Positions 37,901-51,700 of a DNA stretch of 64,000 nt are shown here, piece by piece. Each line of letters opens with the position of its first letter. The stretch's first letter is position 1. The stretch covers positions 992,001 through 1,056,000 of the forward strand of contig NW_027480492.1 in NCBI RefSeq assembly GCF_051401765.1, given 5' to 3'. The position numbers and the translations under genes are program-made. The notes beneath the pieces were generated by a model that saw only the letters and a program-made list of their open reading frames with translations, had not been told where the DNA came from and did no database searches. This DNA comes from Calliopsis andreniformis (lineage: Eukaryota; Arthropoda; Insecta; Hymenoptera; Andrenidae).

Positions 37901-38847
37901 CCTCAATTCCCAATCCTCAATCCTTAAACCTCAATCTTGAATCCTCAATCCCCAGGCCTCAAACTTCAATCCTCAATGCTCAATCCTCAATCCTCAGTCG
38001 TCAGTCCTCAATCCTCAATCCTCAATCCTCAAACCTAAACCCTCAACCGTCAGTCGTAGTCCTCAATCCTCAACTCTCAATCCTCAATCCTCAATCTTCA
38101 ATCCTCAATACTCAATCTTCAATCCTCAATCCTCAATCCTCAATTCTCAATCTTCAATCCTCAATCCTCAATCCTCAATCCTCAATACTCATTCTTCAAT
38201 CCTCAACGCCCAATCCTCAATCTTCAATCCTCAAGCCTCAATCCTCAATTCTCAATCCTCAATACTCAATCCTCAAACGTCAAGCCTCCATCCCCAATCC
38301 TCAATCTCCAATCGTCAATCCTCAATCCTCAATCGTCAATCCTCAATCCTCAATGTTCAATCCTCAATACCCAATCCTCAATCTTCAATCCTCATTCCTC
38401 AATCCCCAATCCTCAATCCTCAATCCTCATTCATCAATCCTCAATACCCAATCCTCAATCTGCAATCTTCAAATCTCTATCCACAAACATCAATCCTCAT
38501 CACTCAACCCTGAACGCTCAGTCCTCAATGTTCAATCCTCAATCCTCAATTCTCAATCTTCAATCCTCAATACTGAATCTTCAATCCTCGATCCTCAATC
38601 CTCAATCCACAATCCTCAATCCTCAGTAATCAATCCTCAATCTTCAATACTCCACCGTCAATCCTCAGTCCTCAATCCTCAATCCTCAATTCTGTTTCCT
38701 CAAACCTCCATCCTCAACCCTCAGTCCTCATCCTCAACACTCGATCTTCAATCCTCAATCCTCAAGCCTCAATCCTCAATCCTCAATCTTCAATCCCCAG
38801 TTCTCAATCTGCAATATTCAATCCTCAATCCTCAATCCTCAATACTC
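31986..38847 (+). repeat. 6862-bp tandem duplication, copy 2
   Basis: Head-to-tail with copy 1. All landmarks repeat at exactly +6862: class A at 33729 and 37185, class C at 34729, class B at 37549, half cassette at 38456. Shared private variants include ATCATCAACCC, CTCCACCGTC and the CATTCTC context near 37610. I saw no difference between the copies in the lines compared, so this is the most recent large event in the window or an assembly duplication. Downstream of 38847 the 2.26-kb tandem continues. Confidence 0.92.
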
Positions 38848-39007
38848 ATTCTTCAATCCTCAACACCCAATCCTCGATCCTCAATCCTCAATAATCAAAC
38901 TCCAATCCTAGATCCGCAATCCCCAATCGTCAATCCTTAATCCTCAATCCTCAATCCCCAGTCCTCAATCTTCAATCCTCAATGCTCCATCCTCAATCCT
39001 CAAACCT
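36746..39007 (+). repeat. 2262-bp higher-order repeat, unit 1
   Basis: Starts at a CAGTCGT unit. Landmark order: class A 37185, class B 37549, half cassette 38456, CTGTTTCCTCAAACCTCC near 38692. Its first 2102 bp also occur as the end of the preceding 6862-bp copy (29884-31985). Confidence 0.9.
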
Positions 39008-41269
39008 CAGTCGTCAATTCTCAATCCTCAATCCTCAAACCTCAGTCCTCAACCGTCAGTCCTCGTCCTCAATCCTCAGCCCTCAATCCTAAACGCTCAA
39101 TCTTCAATCCCCAGTACTCAATCTGCAATATTCAATCCTCAATCCTCAATCCTCAATACTCATTCTTCAATCCTCAATCCTCAATCCTCAATTGTCAATC
39201 CTTAATCCTCAATCCTCAATCCTCAATCCCCAACCCTCATTCTTCAAACCTCAATCCTCAACCCCCAGTACTCATCCTCAATTCTCAATTCTCAATCCCC
39301 AATCCTCAATGCTCAATCTTCAATCATCAATACTCAATCTTCAATCCTCAATCCTCAATCCTCAATCCTCCATCCTCAATATTCAACACACAACCCTCAA
39401 CCATCAATCCTCAATACTCAATCATCAATCCTCAATTCTCAATACTCAATACAATATCTTGAAATCTCATGGTTCAATACTCAATCCACAACATTCAATA
39501 ACCAAATCTCAATCCACAAACATCAATTCTCATCACACAAACCTGAACGCTCAGTCCTCAATGTTCAATCCTCATTCCTCAATTCTCAATCTTCAATCCT
39601 CAATACTGAATCTTCAATCCTCAATCCTCAATCCTCAATCCTCAATCTTCAATCCTCAGTCCCCAATCCTCAATCTTCTATCCTCAATCCTCAATCCTCA
39701 ATCCTCAATCCTCAACCCTCAATCCTCAATCTTCAATCCTCAATACTCAATCTTCAATCCTCAATCCTCAATCCTCAATACTCAACCATCAATCCTCAAT
39801 TCTCAATACTCAATAGAATATCCTGAATTTTCAGGATTCAATACTCAAACCTCAACCCTCAACCATCAGCCCTCATCCTCAATCCTCAATCCTCAACCCT
39901 CAATCCTCAATATTCAATCCTCAATACTCAATCTTCAATCCTCAATCCTCAATCCTCAACCCTCAATCCTCAATCCTCAGTCATCAATCCACAATCTTCA
40001 ATACTCAGTCGTCAATCTTCAGTCCTCAATCCTCAATCCCCAATCCTCGTTCCTCAAACTTCAATCCTCAACCCTCAGTCGTCATACTCAATTCTCAATT
40101 CTCAATACTCAATCCTCAATCCTCAATCTTCAATCCTCAATAATCAATCTCCAATCCTAGTTCCTCAATTCCCAATCCTCAATCCTTAAACCTCAATCTT
40201 GAATCCTCAATCCCCAGGCCTCAAACTTCAATCCTCAATGCTCAATCCTCAATCCTCAGTCGTCAGTCCTCAATCCTCAATCCTCAATCCTCAAACCTAA
40301 ATCCTCAACCGTCAGTCGTAGTCCTCAATCCTCAACTCTCAATCCTCAATCCTCAATCTTCAATCCTCAATACTCAATCTTCAATCCTCAATCCTCAATC
40401 CTCAATTCTCAATCTTCAATCCTCAATCCTCAATCCTCAATCCTCAATACTCATTCTTCAATCCTCAACGCCCAATCCTCCATCTTCAATCCTCAATCCT
40501 CAATCCTCAATTCTCAATCCTCAATACTCAATCCTCAAACGTCAAGCCTCCATCCCCAATCCTCAATCTCCAATCGTCAATCCTCAATCCTCAATCGTCA
40601 ATCCTCAATCCTCAATGTTCAATCCTCAATACCCAATACTCAATCTTCAATCCTCATTCCTCAATCCCCAATCCTCAATCCTCAATCCTCATTCATCAAT
40701 CCTCAATACCCAATCCTCAATCTGCAATCTTCAAATCTCAATCCACAAACATCAATCCTCATCACTCAACCCTGAACGCTCAGTCCTCAATGTTCAATCC
40801 TCAATCCTCAATTCTCAATCTTCAATCCTCAATACTGAATCTTCAATCCTCGATCCTCAATCCTCAATCCTCAATCCTCAATCCTCAGTAATCAATCCTC
40901 AATCTTCAATACTCCATCGTCAATCCTCAGTCCTCAATCCTCAATCCTCAATTCTGTTTCCTCAAACCTCCATCCTCAACCCTCAGTCCTCATCCTCAAC
41001 ACTCGATCTTCAATCCTCAATCCTCAAGCCTCAATCCTCAATCCTCAATCTTCAATCCCCAGTACTCAATCTGCAATATTCAATCCTCAATCCTCAATCC
41101 TCAATACTCATTCTTCAATCCTCAACACCCAATCCTCAATCCTCAATCCTCAATAATCAATCTCCAATCCTAGATCCGCAATCCCCAATCGTCAATCCTT
41201 AATCCTCAATCCTCAATCCCCAGTCCTCAATCTTCAATCCTCAATGCTCCATCCTCAATCCTCAATCCT
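39008..41269 (+). repeat. 2262-bp higher-order repeat, unit 2
   Basis: Same landmark order (A variant at 39447, B at 39811, half cassette at 40718). The mutated class A opening CAATACA is private to this unit. Confidence 0.9.
39447..39565 (+). repeat. Class A cassette variant with mutated opening
   Basis: The opening reads CAATACA, ATATCTT instead of CAATAGA, ATATCCT. This removes the TAG and lets one forward reading frame run through (39192-40160). The rest matches class A. It is the only class A copy in the 2.26-kb array with this change. Confidence 0.8.
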
Positions 41270-43524
41270 CAGTCGTCAATCCTCAATCCTCAACCCTCAA
41301 ACCTCAGTCCTCAACCGTCAGTCCTCGTCCTCAATCCTCAGCCCTCAATCCTAAACGCTCAATCTTCAATCCCCAGTACTCAATCTGCAATATTCAATCC
41401 TCAATCCTCAATCCTCAATACTCATTCTTCAATCCTCAATCCTCAATCCTCAATTGTCAATCCTTAATCCTCAATCCTCAATCCTCAATCCCCAATCCTC
41501 ATTCTTCAAACCTCAATCCTCAACCCCCAGTACTCATCCTCAATCCTCAATTCTCAATCCCCAATCCTCAATGCTCAATCTTCAATCATCAATACTCAAT
41601 CTTCAATCCTCAATCCTCAATCCTCAATCCTCCATCCTCAATACTCAACACACAACCCTCAACCATCAATCCTCAATACTCAATCATCAATCCTCAATTC
41701 TCAATACTCAATAGAATATCCTGAAATCTCATGGTTCAATACTCAATCCACAACATTCAATAACCAAATCTCAATCCACAAACATCAATTCTCATCACAC
41801 AAACCTGAACGCTCAGTCCTCAATGTTCAATCCTCATTCCTCAATTCTCAATCTTCAATCCTCAATACTGAATCTTCAATCCTCAATCCTCAATCCTCAA
41901 TCTTCAATCCTCAGACCCCAATCCTCAATCTTCTATCCTCAATCCTCAATCCTCAATCCTCAATCCTCAACCCTCAATACTCAATCTTCAATCCTCAATA
42001 CTCAACCTTCAATCCTCAATCCTCAATCCTCAATACTCAACCATCAATCCTCAATTCTCAATACTCAATAGAATATCCTGAATTTTCAGGATTCAATACT
42101 CAAACCTCAACCCTCAACCATCAGCCCTCATCCTCAATCCTCAATCCTCAACCCTCAATCCTCAATATTCAATCCTCAATACTCAATCTTCAATCCTCAA
42201 TCCTCAATCCTCAACCCTCAATCCTCAATCCTCAGTCATCAATCCACAATCTTCAATACTCAGTCGTCAATCTTCAGTCCTCAATCCTCAATCCCCAATC
42301 CTCGTTCCTCAAACCTCAATCCTCAACCCTCAGTCGTCATACTCAATTCTCAATTCTCAATACTCAATCCTCAATCCTCAATCTTCAATCCTCAATAATC
42401 AATCTCCAATCCTAGTTCCTCAATTCCCAATTCTCAATCCTTAAACCTCAATCTTGAATCCTCAATCCCCAGGCCTCAAACTTCAATCCTCAATGCTCAA
42501 TCCTCAATCCTCAGTCGTCAGTCCTCAATCCTCAATCCTCAATCCTCAAACCTAAATCCTCAACCGTCAGTCGTAGTCCTCAATCCTCAACTCTCAATCC
42601 TCAATCCTCAATCTTCAATCCTCAATACTCAATCTTCAATCCTCAATCCTCAATCCTCAATTCTCAACCTTCAATCCTCAATCCTCAATCCTCAATCCTC
42701 AATACTCATTCTTCAATCCTCAACGCCCAATCCTCAATCTTCAATCCTCAATCCTCAATCCTCAATTCTCAATCCTCAACACTCAATCCTCAAACGTCAA
42801 GCCTCCATCCCCAATCCTCAATCTCCAATCGTCAATCCTCAATCCTCAATCGTCAATCCTCAATCCTCAATGTTCAATCCTCAATACCCAATCCTCAATC
42901 TTCAATCCTCATTCCTCAATCCCCAATCCTCAATCCTCAATCCTCATTCATCAATCCTCAATACCCAATCCTCAATCTGCAATCTTCAAATCTCTATCCA
43001 CAAACATCAATCCTCATCACTCAACCCTGAACGCTCAGTCCTCAATGTTCAATCCTCAATCCTCAATTCTCAATCTTCAATCCTCAATACTGAATCTTCA
43101 ATCCTCGATCCTCAATCCTCAATCCTCAATCCTCAATCCTCAGTAATCAATCCTCAATCTTCAATACTCCATCGTCAATCCTCAGTCCTCAATCCTCAAT
43201 CCTCAATTCTGTTTCCTCAAACCTCCATCCTCAACCCTCAGTCCTCATCCTCAACACTCGATCTTCAATCCTCAATCCTCAAGCCTCAATCCTCAATCCT
43301 CAATCTTCAATCCCCAGTACTCAATCTGCAATATTCAATCCTCAATCCTCAATACTCAATACTCATTCTTCAATCCTCAACACCCAATCCTCAATCCTCA
43401 ATCCTCAATAATCAATCTCCAATCCTAGATCCGCAATCCCCAATCGTCAATCCTTAATCCTCAATCCTCAATCCCCAATCCTCAATCTTCAATCCTCAAT
43501 GCTCCATCCTCAATCCTCAATCCT
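41270..43524 (+). repeat. 2255-bp higher-order repeat, unit 3
   Basis: One heptamer shorter than units 1 and 2: the A-to-B spacing is 357 bp (41709/42066) instead of 364 bp. Half cassette at 42973. Confidence 0.9.
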
Positions 43525-44400
43525 CAGTCGTCAATCCGCAATCCTCAATCCTCAAACCTCAGTCCTCAACCGTCAGTCCTCGTCCTCAATCCTCAGCCCT
43601 CAATCCTAAACGCTCAATCTTCAATCCCCAGTACTCAATCTGCAATATTCAATCCTCAATTCTCAATCCTCAATACTCATTCTTCAATCCTCAATCCTCA
43701 ATCCTCAATTGTCAATCCTTAATCCTCAATCCTCAATCCTCAATCCCCAATCCTCATTCTTCAAACCTCAATCCTCAACCCCCAGTACTCATCCTCAATC
43801 CTCAATTCTCAATCCCCAATCCTCAATGCTCAATCTTCAATCATCAATACTCAATCTTCAATCCTCAATCCTCAATCCTCAATCCTCCATCCTCAATATT
43901 CAACACACAACCCTCAACCATCAATCCTCAATACTCAATCATCAATCCTCAATTCTCAATACTCAATAGAATATCCTGAAATCTCATAGTTCAATACTCA
44001 ATCCACAACATTCAATAACCAAATCTCAATCCACAAACATCAATTCTCATCACACAAACCTGAACGCTCAGTCCTCAATGTTCAATCCTCATTCCTCAAT
44101 TCTCAATCTTCAATCCTCAATACTGAATCTTCAATCCTCAATCCTCAATCCTGAATCTTCAATCCTCAGTCCCCAAACCTCAATCTTCTATCCTCAATCC
44201 TCAATCCTCAATCCTCAATCCTCAACCCTCAATCCTCAATCTTCAATCCTCAATACTCAATCTTCAATCCTCAATCCTCAATCCTCAATACTCAACCATC
44301 AATCCTCAATTCTCAATACTCAATAGAATATCCTGAATTTTCAGGATTCAATACTCAAACCTCAACCCTCAACCCTCAGCCCTCATCCTCAATCCTCAAT
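43525..44400 (+). repeat. 2.26-kb higher-order repeat, unit 4 (partial)
   Basis: Class A at 43964 and class B at 44321 keep the 357-bp spacing. Homology stops about 70 bp after class B. A displaced fragment of the same unit, including the CTGTTTCCTCAAACCTCC word near 44619, follows 1410 bp after its unit 3 counterpart, implying an internal deletion of about 845 bp. Confidence 0.85.
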
Positions 44401-47400
44401 CCTCAATCCTCATTCCTCAATTTTCAATCCTCAATACTCAATCTTCAATCCTCAATCCTCAATCCTCAATACTCAATCCTCAATCCTCAATCCTCAATCC
44501 TCAATCTTCACTCCTCGATCCTCAATCCTCAATCCTCAATCCTCAATCCTCAGTAATCAATCCTCAATCTTCAATACTCAATCGTCAATCCTCAGTCCTC
44601 AATCCTCAATCCTCAATTCTGTTTCCTCAAACCTCCATCCTCAACCCTCAGTCCTCATCCTCAACACTCGATCTTCAATCCTCAATCTTCAATCCCCAGT
44701 ACTCAATCTGCAAAATTCAATCCTCAATCCTCAATCCTCAATACTCATTCTTCAATCCTCAACACCCAATCCTCAATCCTCAATCCTCAATAATCAATCT
44801 CCAATCCTAGATCCGCAATCCCCAATCGTCAATCCTTAATCCTCAATCCTCAATCCCCAGTCCTCAATCTTCAATCCTCAATGCTCAATCTTCAATCCTC
44901 AATCCTCAAGCCTCAATCCTCAATCCTCAACCCTCAGTCATCAGTACTCAATCTTCAATACTCAATACTCAATCCTCAATGCTCAATCCTCAATCCTCAA
45001 TCCTCAATCCTCAATCTTCAATCCACAATACTCAATTTTCAATCCTCAATCCTCAATCCTCAATCCTCATTCTTCAATCCTCAACACCCAATCCTCAATC
45101 TTCAATCCTCAATCCTCAATCCTCAATTCTCAACCCTCAATCCTCAATCCTCAGACCTCAAACATCAATACTCAGCCCTCAGTCCTCGTCCTCAATCCAT
45201 AACCCTCAATCCTCGATCCTCAATCTTCAATCATCAATATTCAATCTTCAATACTCAATCCTCAATACTCAATGTTCAATCCTCAATACGCAATCCTCAA
45301 TCTTCAATCCTCAATCCTCAATCCTCAATCCTCAATCCTCAATCCTAAATCCTCAGTCCTCAAACCTCAATCCTTATTCCTCAATCCTGAATCCTCAATC
45401 TCCAGCCCTCAGTCCTCAACAATCAGTTGTCAGTCCTCAATCCTCAGTAGAATATCCTCAATTCACAGGTTTCAATACTCAATACTCAACCTGCAATCTT
45501 CAAATCTCTATCCACAAACATCTATTCTCATCACTCATCCCTCAACACTCAGTCCCCAATCCACAATCTTCAATCCTCAATCCTCAATCCTCAATCCTCA
45601 ATCCTTAATCTTCAATCCTCAATACTCAATCTTCAATCCTCAATCCTCAATCCTCGGTCCTCACACCTCAATCCCCAATCCTCGTTCCTCAAACCTCAAT
45701 CCTCAACCATCAGTCCTCATCCTCAATTCTCAATTCTTAATCCTCAATCCTCAATCATCAATCTTCAATCCTCAATCCTCAATTCTCAATCCTTAATCCT
45801 CAATCCTCAATCCTCAATCCCCAATCCTCATTCTTCAAACCTCAATCCTCAACCCTCAGTACTCATCCTCAATTCTCAATTCTCAATCACCAATCCTCAA
45901 TCCTCAATCCTCAATCTTCAATCCCCAATACTCAATCTTCAATCCTCAATCCTCAAGCCTCAATCCTCAATCCTCAACCCTCAGTCATCAGTACTCAATC
46001 TTCAATACTCAATACTCAATCCTCAATACTCAATCCTCAATCCTCAATCCTCAATCCTCAATCCTCAAACCTCAATCCTCAACCCTCAGTCCTCATCCTC
46101 AATTCTCAATTCTCATTCCTCAACCCTTAGTCCCCAATCCTCAACCTTCAATCCTCAATCCTCAATCCTCAATCCTCAATCCTCAACCTTCAATCCTCAA
46201 TACTCAATCTTCAATCTTCAATCCTCAATCCTCAATCCTCAATCCTCAATCCTCAATCCTCAATCTTCAATCCTTAATACTCATTCTTGAATCCTCAATC
46301 CTCAATCCTCTATCCTCAATCCTCATTGTTCAATCCTCAATACCCAATCCGCAATCTTCAATCCTCAATCCTCAATCCTCATTCTTCAATCCTCAATACC
46401 CAATCCTCAATCTTCAATCCTCAATCCTCAGTCCACAAACCTCAATTCTGAATCCTCAATCCTGCATCCTCAATCTTCAGCCCTCAGTCTTCAACAATCA
46501 GTTGTCAATCCTCAATCCCCAATAGAATATCCTCAATTCACAGCTTTCAATACGCAATACGCAATCTGCAATCTTCAAATCTCTATCCACAAACATCAAT
46601 TCTCATCACTCAACTCTGAACGCTCAGAACTCAATGTTCAATCCTCAATCCTCAATCCTCAATCCTCAATCTTCAATCCTCAATCCTCAATCCTCAATTC
46701 TCAATTCTCAATCCCCAATCCTCAATGCTCAATCTTCAATCATCAAGACTCAATCTTCAATCCTCAATCCTCAATCCTCAATCCTCAATCCTCCATCCTC
46801 AATATTCAACACACAACCCTCAACCATCAATCCTCAATACTCAATCATCAATCCTCAATTCTCAATACTCAATAGAATATCCTGAAATCTCGTGGTTCAA
46901 TACTCAATCCACAACATTCAATAATCAAATCTCAATCCACAAACATCAATTCTCATCACACAAACCTGAACGCTCAGTCCTCAATGTTCAATCCTCAATC
47001 CTCAATCCTTAATCCCCAATACTCTATCCTCAATCGTCAGGCTTCAGTACTCAATACTCAATCTTCAATCCTCAATCCTAAATCCTCATTCCTCAATCCT
47101 CAATCCTCAATCCTCTATCCTCAATCATCAATCCTCAATCTTCAATACTCAATCCTCAATCTTCAATCCTCAATACTCAATCCTCAATCCTCATTCCTCA
47201 ATCCTATATGTTCAATCCGCAATACCCAATCCTCAATCGTCAATCCTCAATCCCCAATCCTCAATCTTCAATCCTCAACCCTCAATCCTCAATCCTCAAT
47301 CCTCAATACTCAATCCTCAATATTCAATCCTCAATCCTCAATCCTCAATCCTCAATCCTCAATCTTCAATCCTCAGTACTCAATCTGCAATCTTCAATCC

Positions 47401-48717
47401 TCAATCCTCAATCCTCAATACTCATTCTTCAATACTCAATACCCAATACTCAATCATCAATCCTCAATCCTCAATCCTCAATCCTCGATTCTCAATCCTC
47501 AATCCTCAATCCTCAGACCATAAACATCAATATTCAACCCTCGGTCCTCGTCCTCAATCCACAACCCTCAATCCTCAATCCTCAATCTTCAATCATCAAT
47601 ATTCAATATTCAATCCTCAATCCTCAATCCTCAAAACTCAATCCTCAATCCTCAATCCTCAATCCTCAATCTTTAATCCTCAATCCTCAATACTCAATCC
47701 TCGATCCTAAATCTTCAACCCTCAATCCTCAATCCTCAATCCTCAATACTCAATCCTCAATCTTCAATCCTCAATCCTCAGTCCGCAAACCTCAATTCTG
47801 AATCCTCAATCCTGCATCCTCAATCTTCAGCACTCAGTCTTCAACAATCAGTTGTCAATCCTCAATCCCAAATAGAATATCCTCAATTCACAGTTTTCAA
47901 TACGCAATACTCAATCTGCAATCTTCAAATCTCTATCCACAAACATCAATTCTCATCACTCAACTCTCAACGCTCAGAACTCAATGTTCAATCCTCAATC
48001 CTCAATTCTCAATCTTCAATCCTCAATACTGAATCTTCAATCCTCAATCCACAATCCTCAATCCTCATTCCTCAATCATCAATCCTCAATCCTCAGTAAT
48101 CAATCCTCAATCTTCAATACTAAATCGTCAATCCTCAGTCCTCAACCCACAGTCCTCATCCTCAATCCTCAATCCTCAATCCTCAATCCGCAATCTTCAA
48201 TCCTCAATAATCAATCTCCAATCCTAGATCCTCAATCCACAATCCTCAATCCTTAATCCTCAATCTTCAATCCTCAGTCCCCAGTCCTCAATCTTCAATC
48301 CTCAATGCTCCATCCTCTATCCTCAATCCTCAGTCCTCAATCCTCAATCCTCAATCCTCAATCCTCAACCTTCAATCCTCAATACTCATTCTTCAACCCT
48401 CAATCCTCAATCCCCAATTCTCAATCCTCAATCCCCAATCCTCAATCCTCAATATTCAATCCTCAATCCTCAGTCTTCAATCCTCAATACTCAACCTTCA
48501 ATCCTCAATCCTCAATCCTCAATCCCCAATACTCTAACCTCAATCGTCAGGCTTCAGTACTCAATACTCAATCTTCAATCCTCAATCCTAAATCCTCATT
48601 CCTCAATCCTCAATCCTCAATCCTCTATCCTCAATCATCAATCCTCAATCTTCAATACTCAATCCTCAATCTTCAATCCTCAATACTCAATCCTCAATCC
48701 TCAATCCTCAATCCTAA
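44401..48717 (+). repeat. Region VII: mosaic re-using 17.4-21.0 kb material
   Basis: No gene. It matches earlier sequence in blocks: 44979-45778 with 17441-18235 (offset about 27,538) and 46800-48300 with about 19520-21010 (offset 27,281-27,288). Landmarks are C-prime 45445, C 46520, A 46870, C 47870. A segment around 47010-47720 recurs near 48520-49225 at 1510 bp with a one-heptamer indel. Confidence 0.75.
44979..45778 (+). repeat. Block recurring from 27.5 kb upstream (partner 17441-18235)
   Basis: Contains class C-prime at 45445 and the shared words TTATTCCTCAATCC and CAATCTCCAGCC. It carries CTAAATCCTCAGTCC near 45346 where the upstream partner has CTCAATCCTCAGTCC. Confidence 0.8.
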
Positions 48718-51700
48718 ATGTTCAATCCGCAATACCCAATCCTCAATCGTCAATCCTCATTCCCCAATCCTCAATCTTTAATCCTCAACGCTCAATCCTC
48801 AATCCTCAATCCTCAATACTCAATCCTCAATCTTCAATCCTCAATCCACAATCCTCAATCCTCAATCCTCAATCTTCAATCCTCAGTACTCAATCTGCAA
48901 TCTTCAATCCTCAATCCTCAATCCTCAATACTCATTCTTCAATACTCAATACCCAATACTCAATCATCAATCCTCAATCCTCAATCCTCAATCCTCGATT
49001 CTCAATCCTCAATCCTCAATCCTCAGACCATAAACATCAATATTCAACCCTCGGTCCTCGTCCTCAATCCACAACCCTCAATCCTCAATCCTCAATCTTC
49101 AATCATCAATATTCAATATTCAATCCTCAATCCTCAAAACTCAATCCTCAATCCTCAATCCTCAATCCTCAATCTTTAATCCTCAATCCTCAATACTCAA
49201 TCCTCGATCCTAAATCTTCAACCCTCAATACTCAATCTTCAATCCTCAATCCTCAATCCTCAATGCTCAATCCTCAATCCTCAATCCTCAATCCTCAATC
49301 TTCAATCCTCAATACTCAATTTTCAATCCTCAATCCTCAATCCTCAATCCTCATTCTACAATCCTCAACACCCAATCCTCAATCTTCAATCCTCAATCCT
49401 CAATCCTCAATTCTCAACCCTCAATCCTCAATCCTCAGACCTCAAACATCAATACTCAGCCCTCAGTCCTCGTCCTCAATCCATAACCCTCAATCCTCGA
49501 TCCTCAATCTTCAATCATCAATTTTCAATCTTCAATCCTCAATCCTCAATACTCAATGTTCAATCCTCAATACGCAATCCTCAATCATCAATCCTCAAAC
49601 CTCAATCCTCAATCCTCAATCCTCAATCCACAATCCTCGGTCCTCAAACCTCAATCCTTATTCCTCAATCCTGAATCCTCAATCTCCAGCCCTCAGTCCT
49701 CAACAATCAGTTGTCAGTCCTCAATCCTCAGTAGAATATCCTCAATTCACAGGTTTCAATACTCAATACTCAACCTGCAATCTTCAAATCTCTATCCACA
49801 AACATCTATTCTCATCACTCATCCCTCAACACTCAGTCCCCAATCCACAATCTTCAATCCTCAATCCTCAATCCTCAATCCTCAATCCTTAATCTGCAAT
49901 CCTCAATACTCAATCTTCAATCCTCAATACTCAATCCTCGGTCCTCACTCCTCAATCGTCAATCTCCAATCGTGAATACTCAATCTTCAATCCTCAATCC
50001 TCAATCCTCAATCCTCAATCCTCAATTCTCATTCTTCAATCCTCAATACCCAATCCTCAATCTTCAATTCTCAATCCTCAATCCTCAATTCTCAACCCTC
50101 AATCGTCAGTCCTCAGTCCTCAAACCTCAATCCTCAAACCTCAGCCCTCATCCTACATCCTCAATCCTCAATCCTCAATCCTCAATACCCAACCATCAAT
50201 CCTCAATTCTCAATACTCAATAGAATATCCTGAATTTTCAGGATTCAATACACAAACCTCAACCCTCAACCCTCAGCCCTCATCCTCAATCCCCAATCCT
50301 CAATCCTCAATCCTCAATATTCAATCTTCTATACTCAATCTTCAATACACAATCCTCAATCCTCAATCCTCAATCCTCAATCCTCAATCTTCAATCCCCA
50401 ATACTCAATCTTCAATAATCAATCCTCAGCTCTCAATCCTCAATACTCAATCCTCAATCGTCAATCCTCACTCCTCAATCCTCAATCTTCAATCCTCAAT
50501 CCTCAATCCTCAATCCTCAATCCTCAATCTTCAATCCTCAATACTCAATCCTCAATCCTCAATCCTCAATCTTCAATCCTCAATCCTCAATCCTCAATTC
50601 TCAATCCTTAATCCTCAATCCTCAATCCTCAATCCCCAATCCTCATTCTTCAAACCTCAATCCTCAACCCTCAGTACTCATCCTCAATTCTCAATTCTCA
50701 ATCCCCAATCCTCAATGCTCAATCTTCAATCATCAATACTCAATCTTCAATCCTCAATCCTCAATCCTCAATCCTCAATCTTCCATCCTCAATATTCAAC
50801 ACACAACCCTCAACCATCAATCCTCAATACTCAATCATCAATCCTCAATTCTCAATACTCAATAGAATATCCTGAAATCTCGTGGTTCAATACTCAATCC
50901 ACAACATTCAATAATCAAATCTCAATCCACAAACATCAATTCTCATCACACAAACCTGAACGCTCAGTCCTCAATGTTCAATCCTCAATCCTCAATCCTC
51001 AATCCCCAATACTCTACCCTCAATAGTCAGGCTTCAGTGCTCAATACTCAATCTTCAATCCTCAATCCTAAATCCTCATTCCTCAATCCTCAATCCTCAA
51101 TCCTCTATCCTCAATCATCAATCCTCAATATTCAATCCTCTATACTCAATCTTCAATACTCAATCCTCAAACCTCAATCCTCAATCCTCGATCCTCAGTC
51201 ATGAATCCTCAATCTTCAATACTCAATCGTCAATCCTCAGTCCTCAATCCTCAATCCCCAATCCTCGTTCTTCAAACCTCAATCCTCAACCCTCAGTCCT
51301 CATCCTCAATTCTCAATTCTTAATCCTCAATCCTCAATCATCAATCCTCAATCCTCAATCCTCAATTCTCAATCCTTAATCCTCAATCCTCAATCCTCAA
51401 TCCCCAATCCTCATTCTTCAAACCTCAATCCTCAACCCTCAGTACTCATCCTCAATTCTCAATTCTCAATCACCAATCCACAATCCTCAATCCTCAATCC
51501 TCAATCTTCAATCTTCAATACTCAATCCTCAATCCTCAATACTCAATCCTCAATCCTCAATCCTCAATCCTCAATCCTCAAACCTCAATCCTCAACCCTC
51601 AGTCCTCATCCTCAATTCTCAATTCTCAATCCTCAAACCTTAATCCCCAATCCTCAACCTTCAATACTCAATCCTCAATCCTCAATCCTCAATCCTCAAC

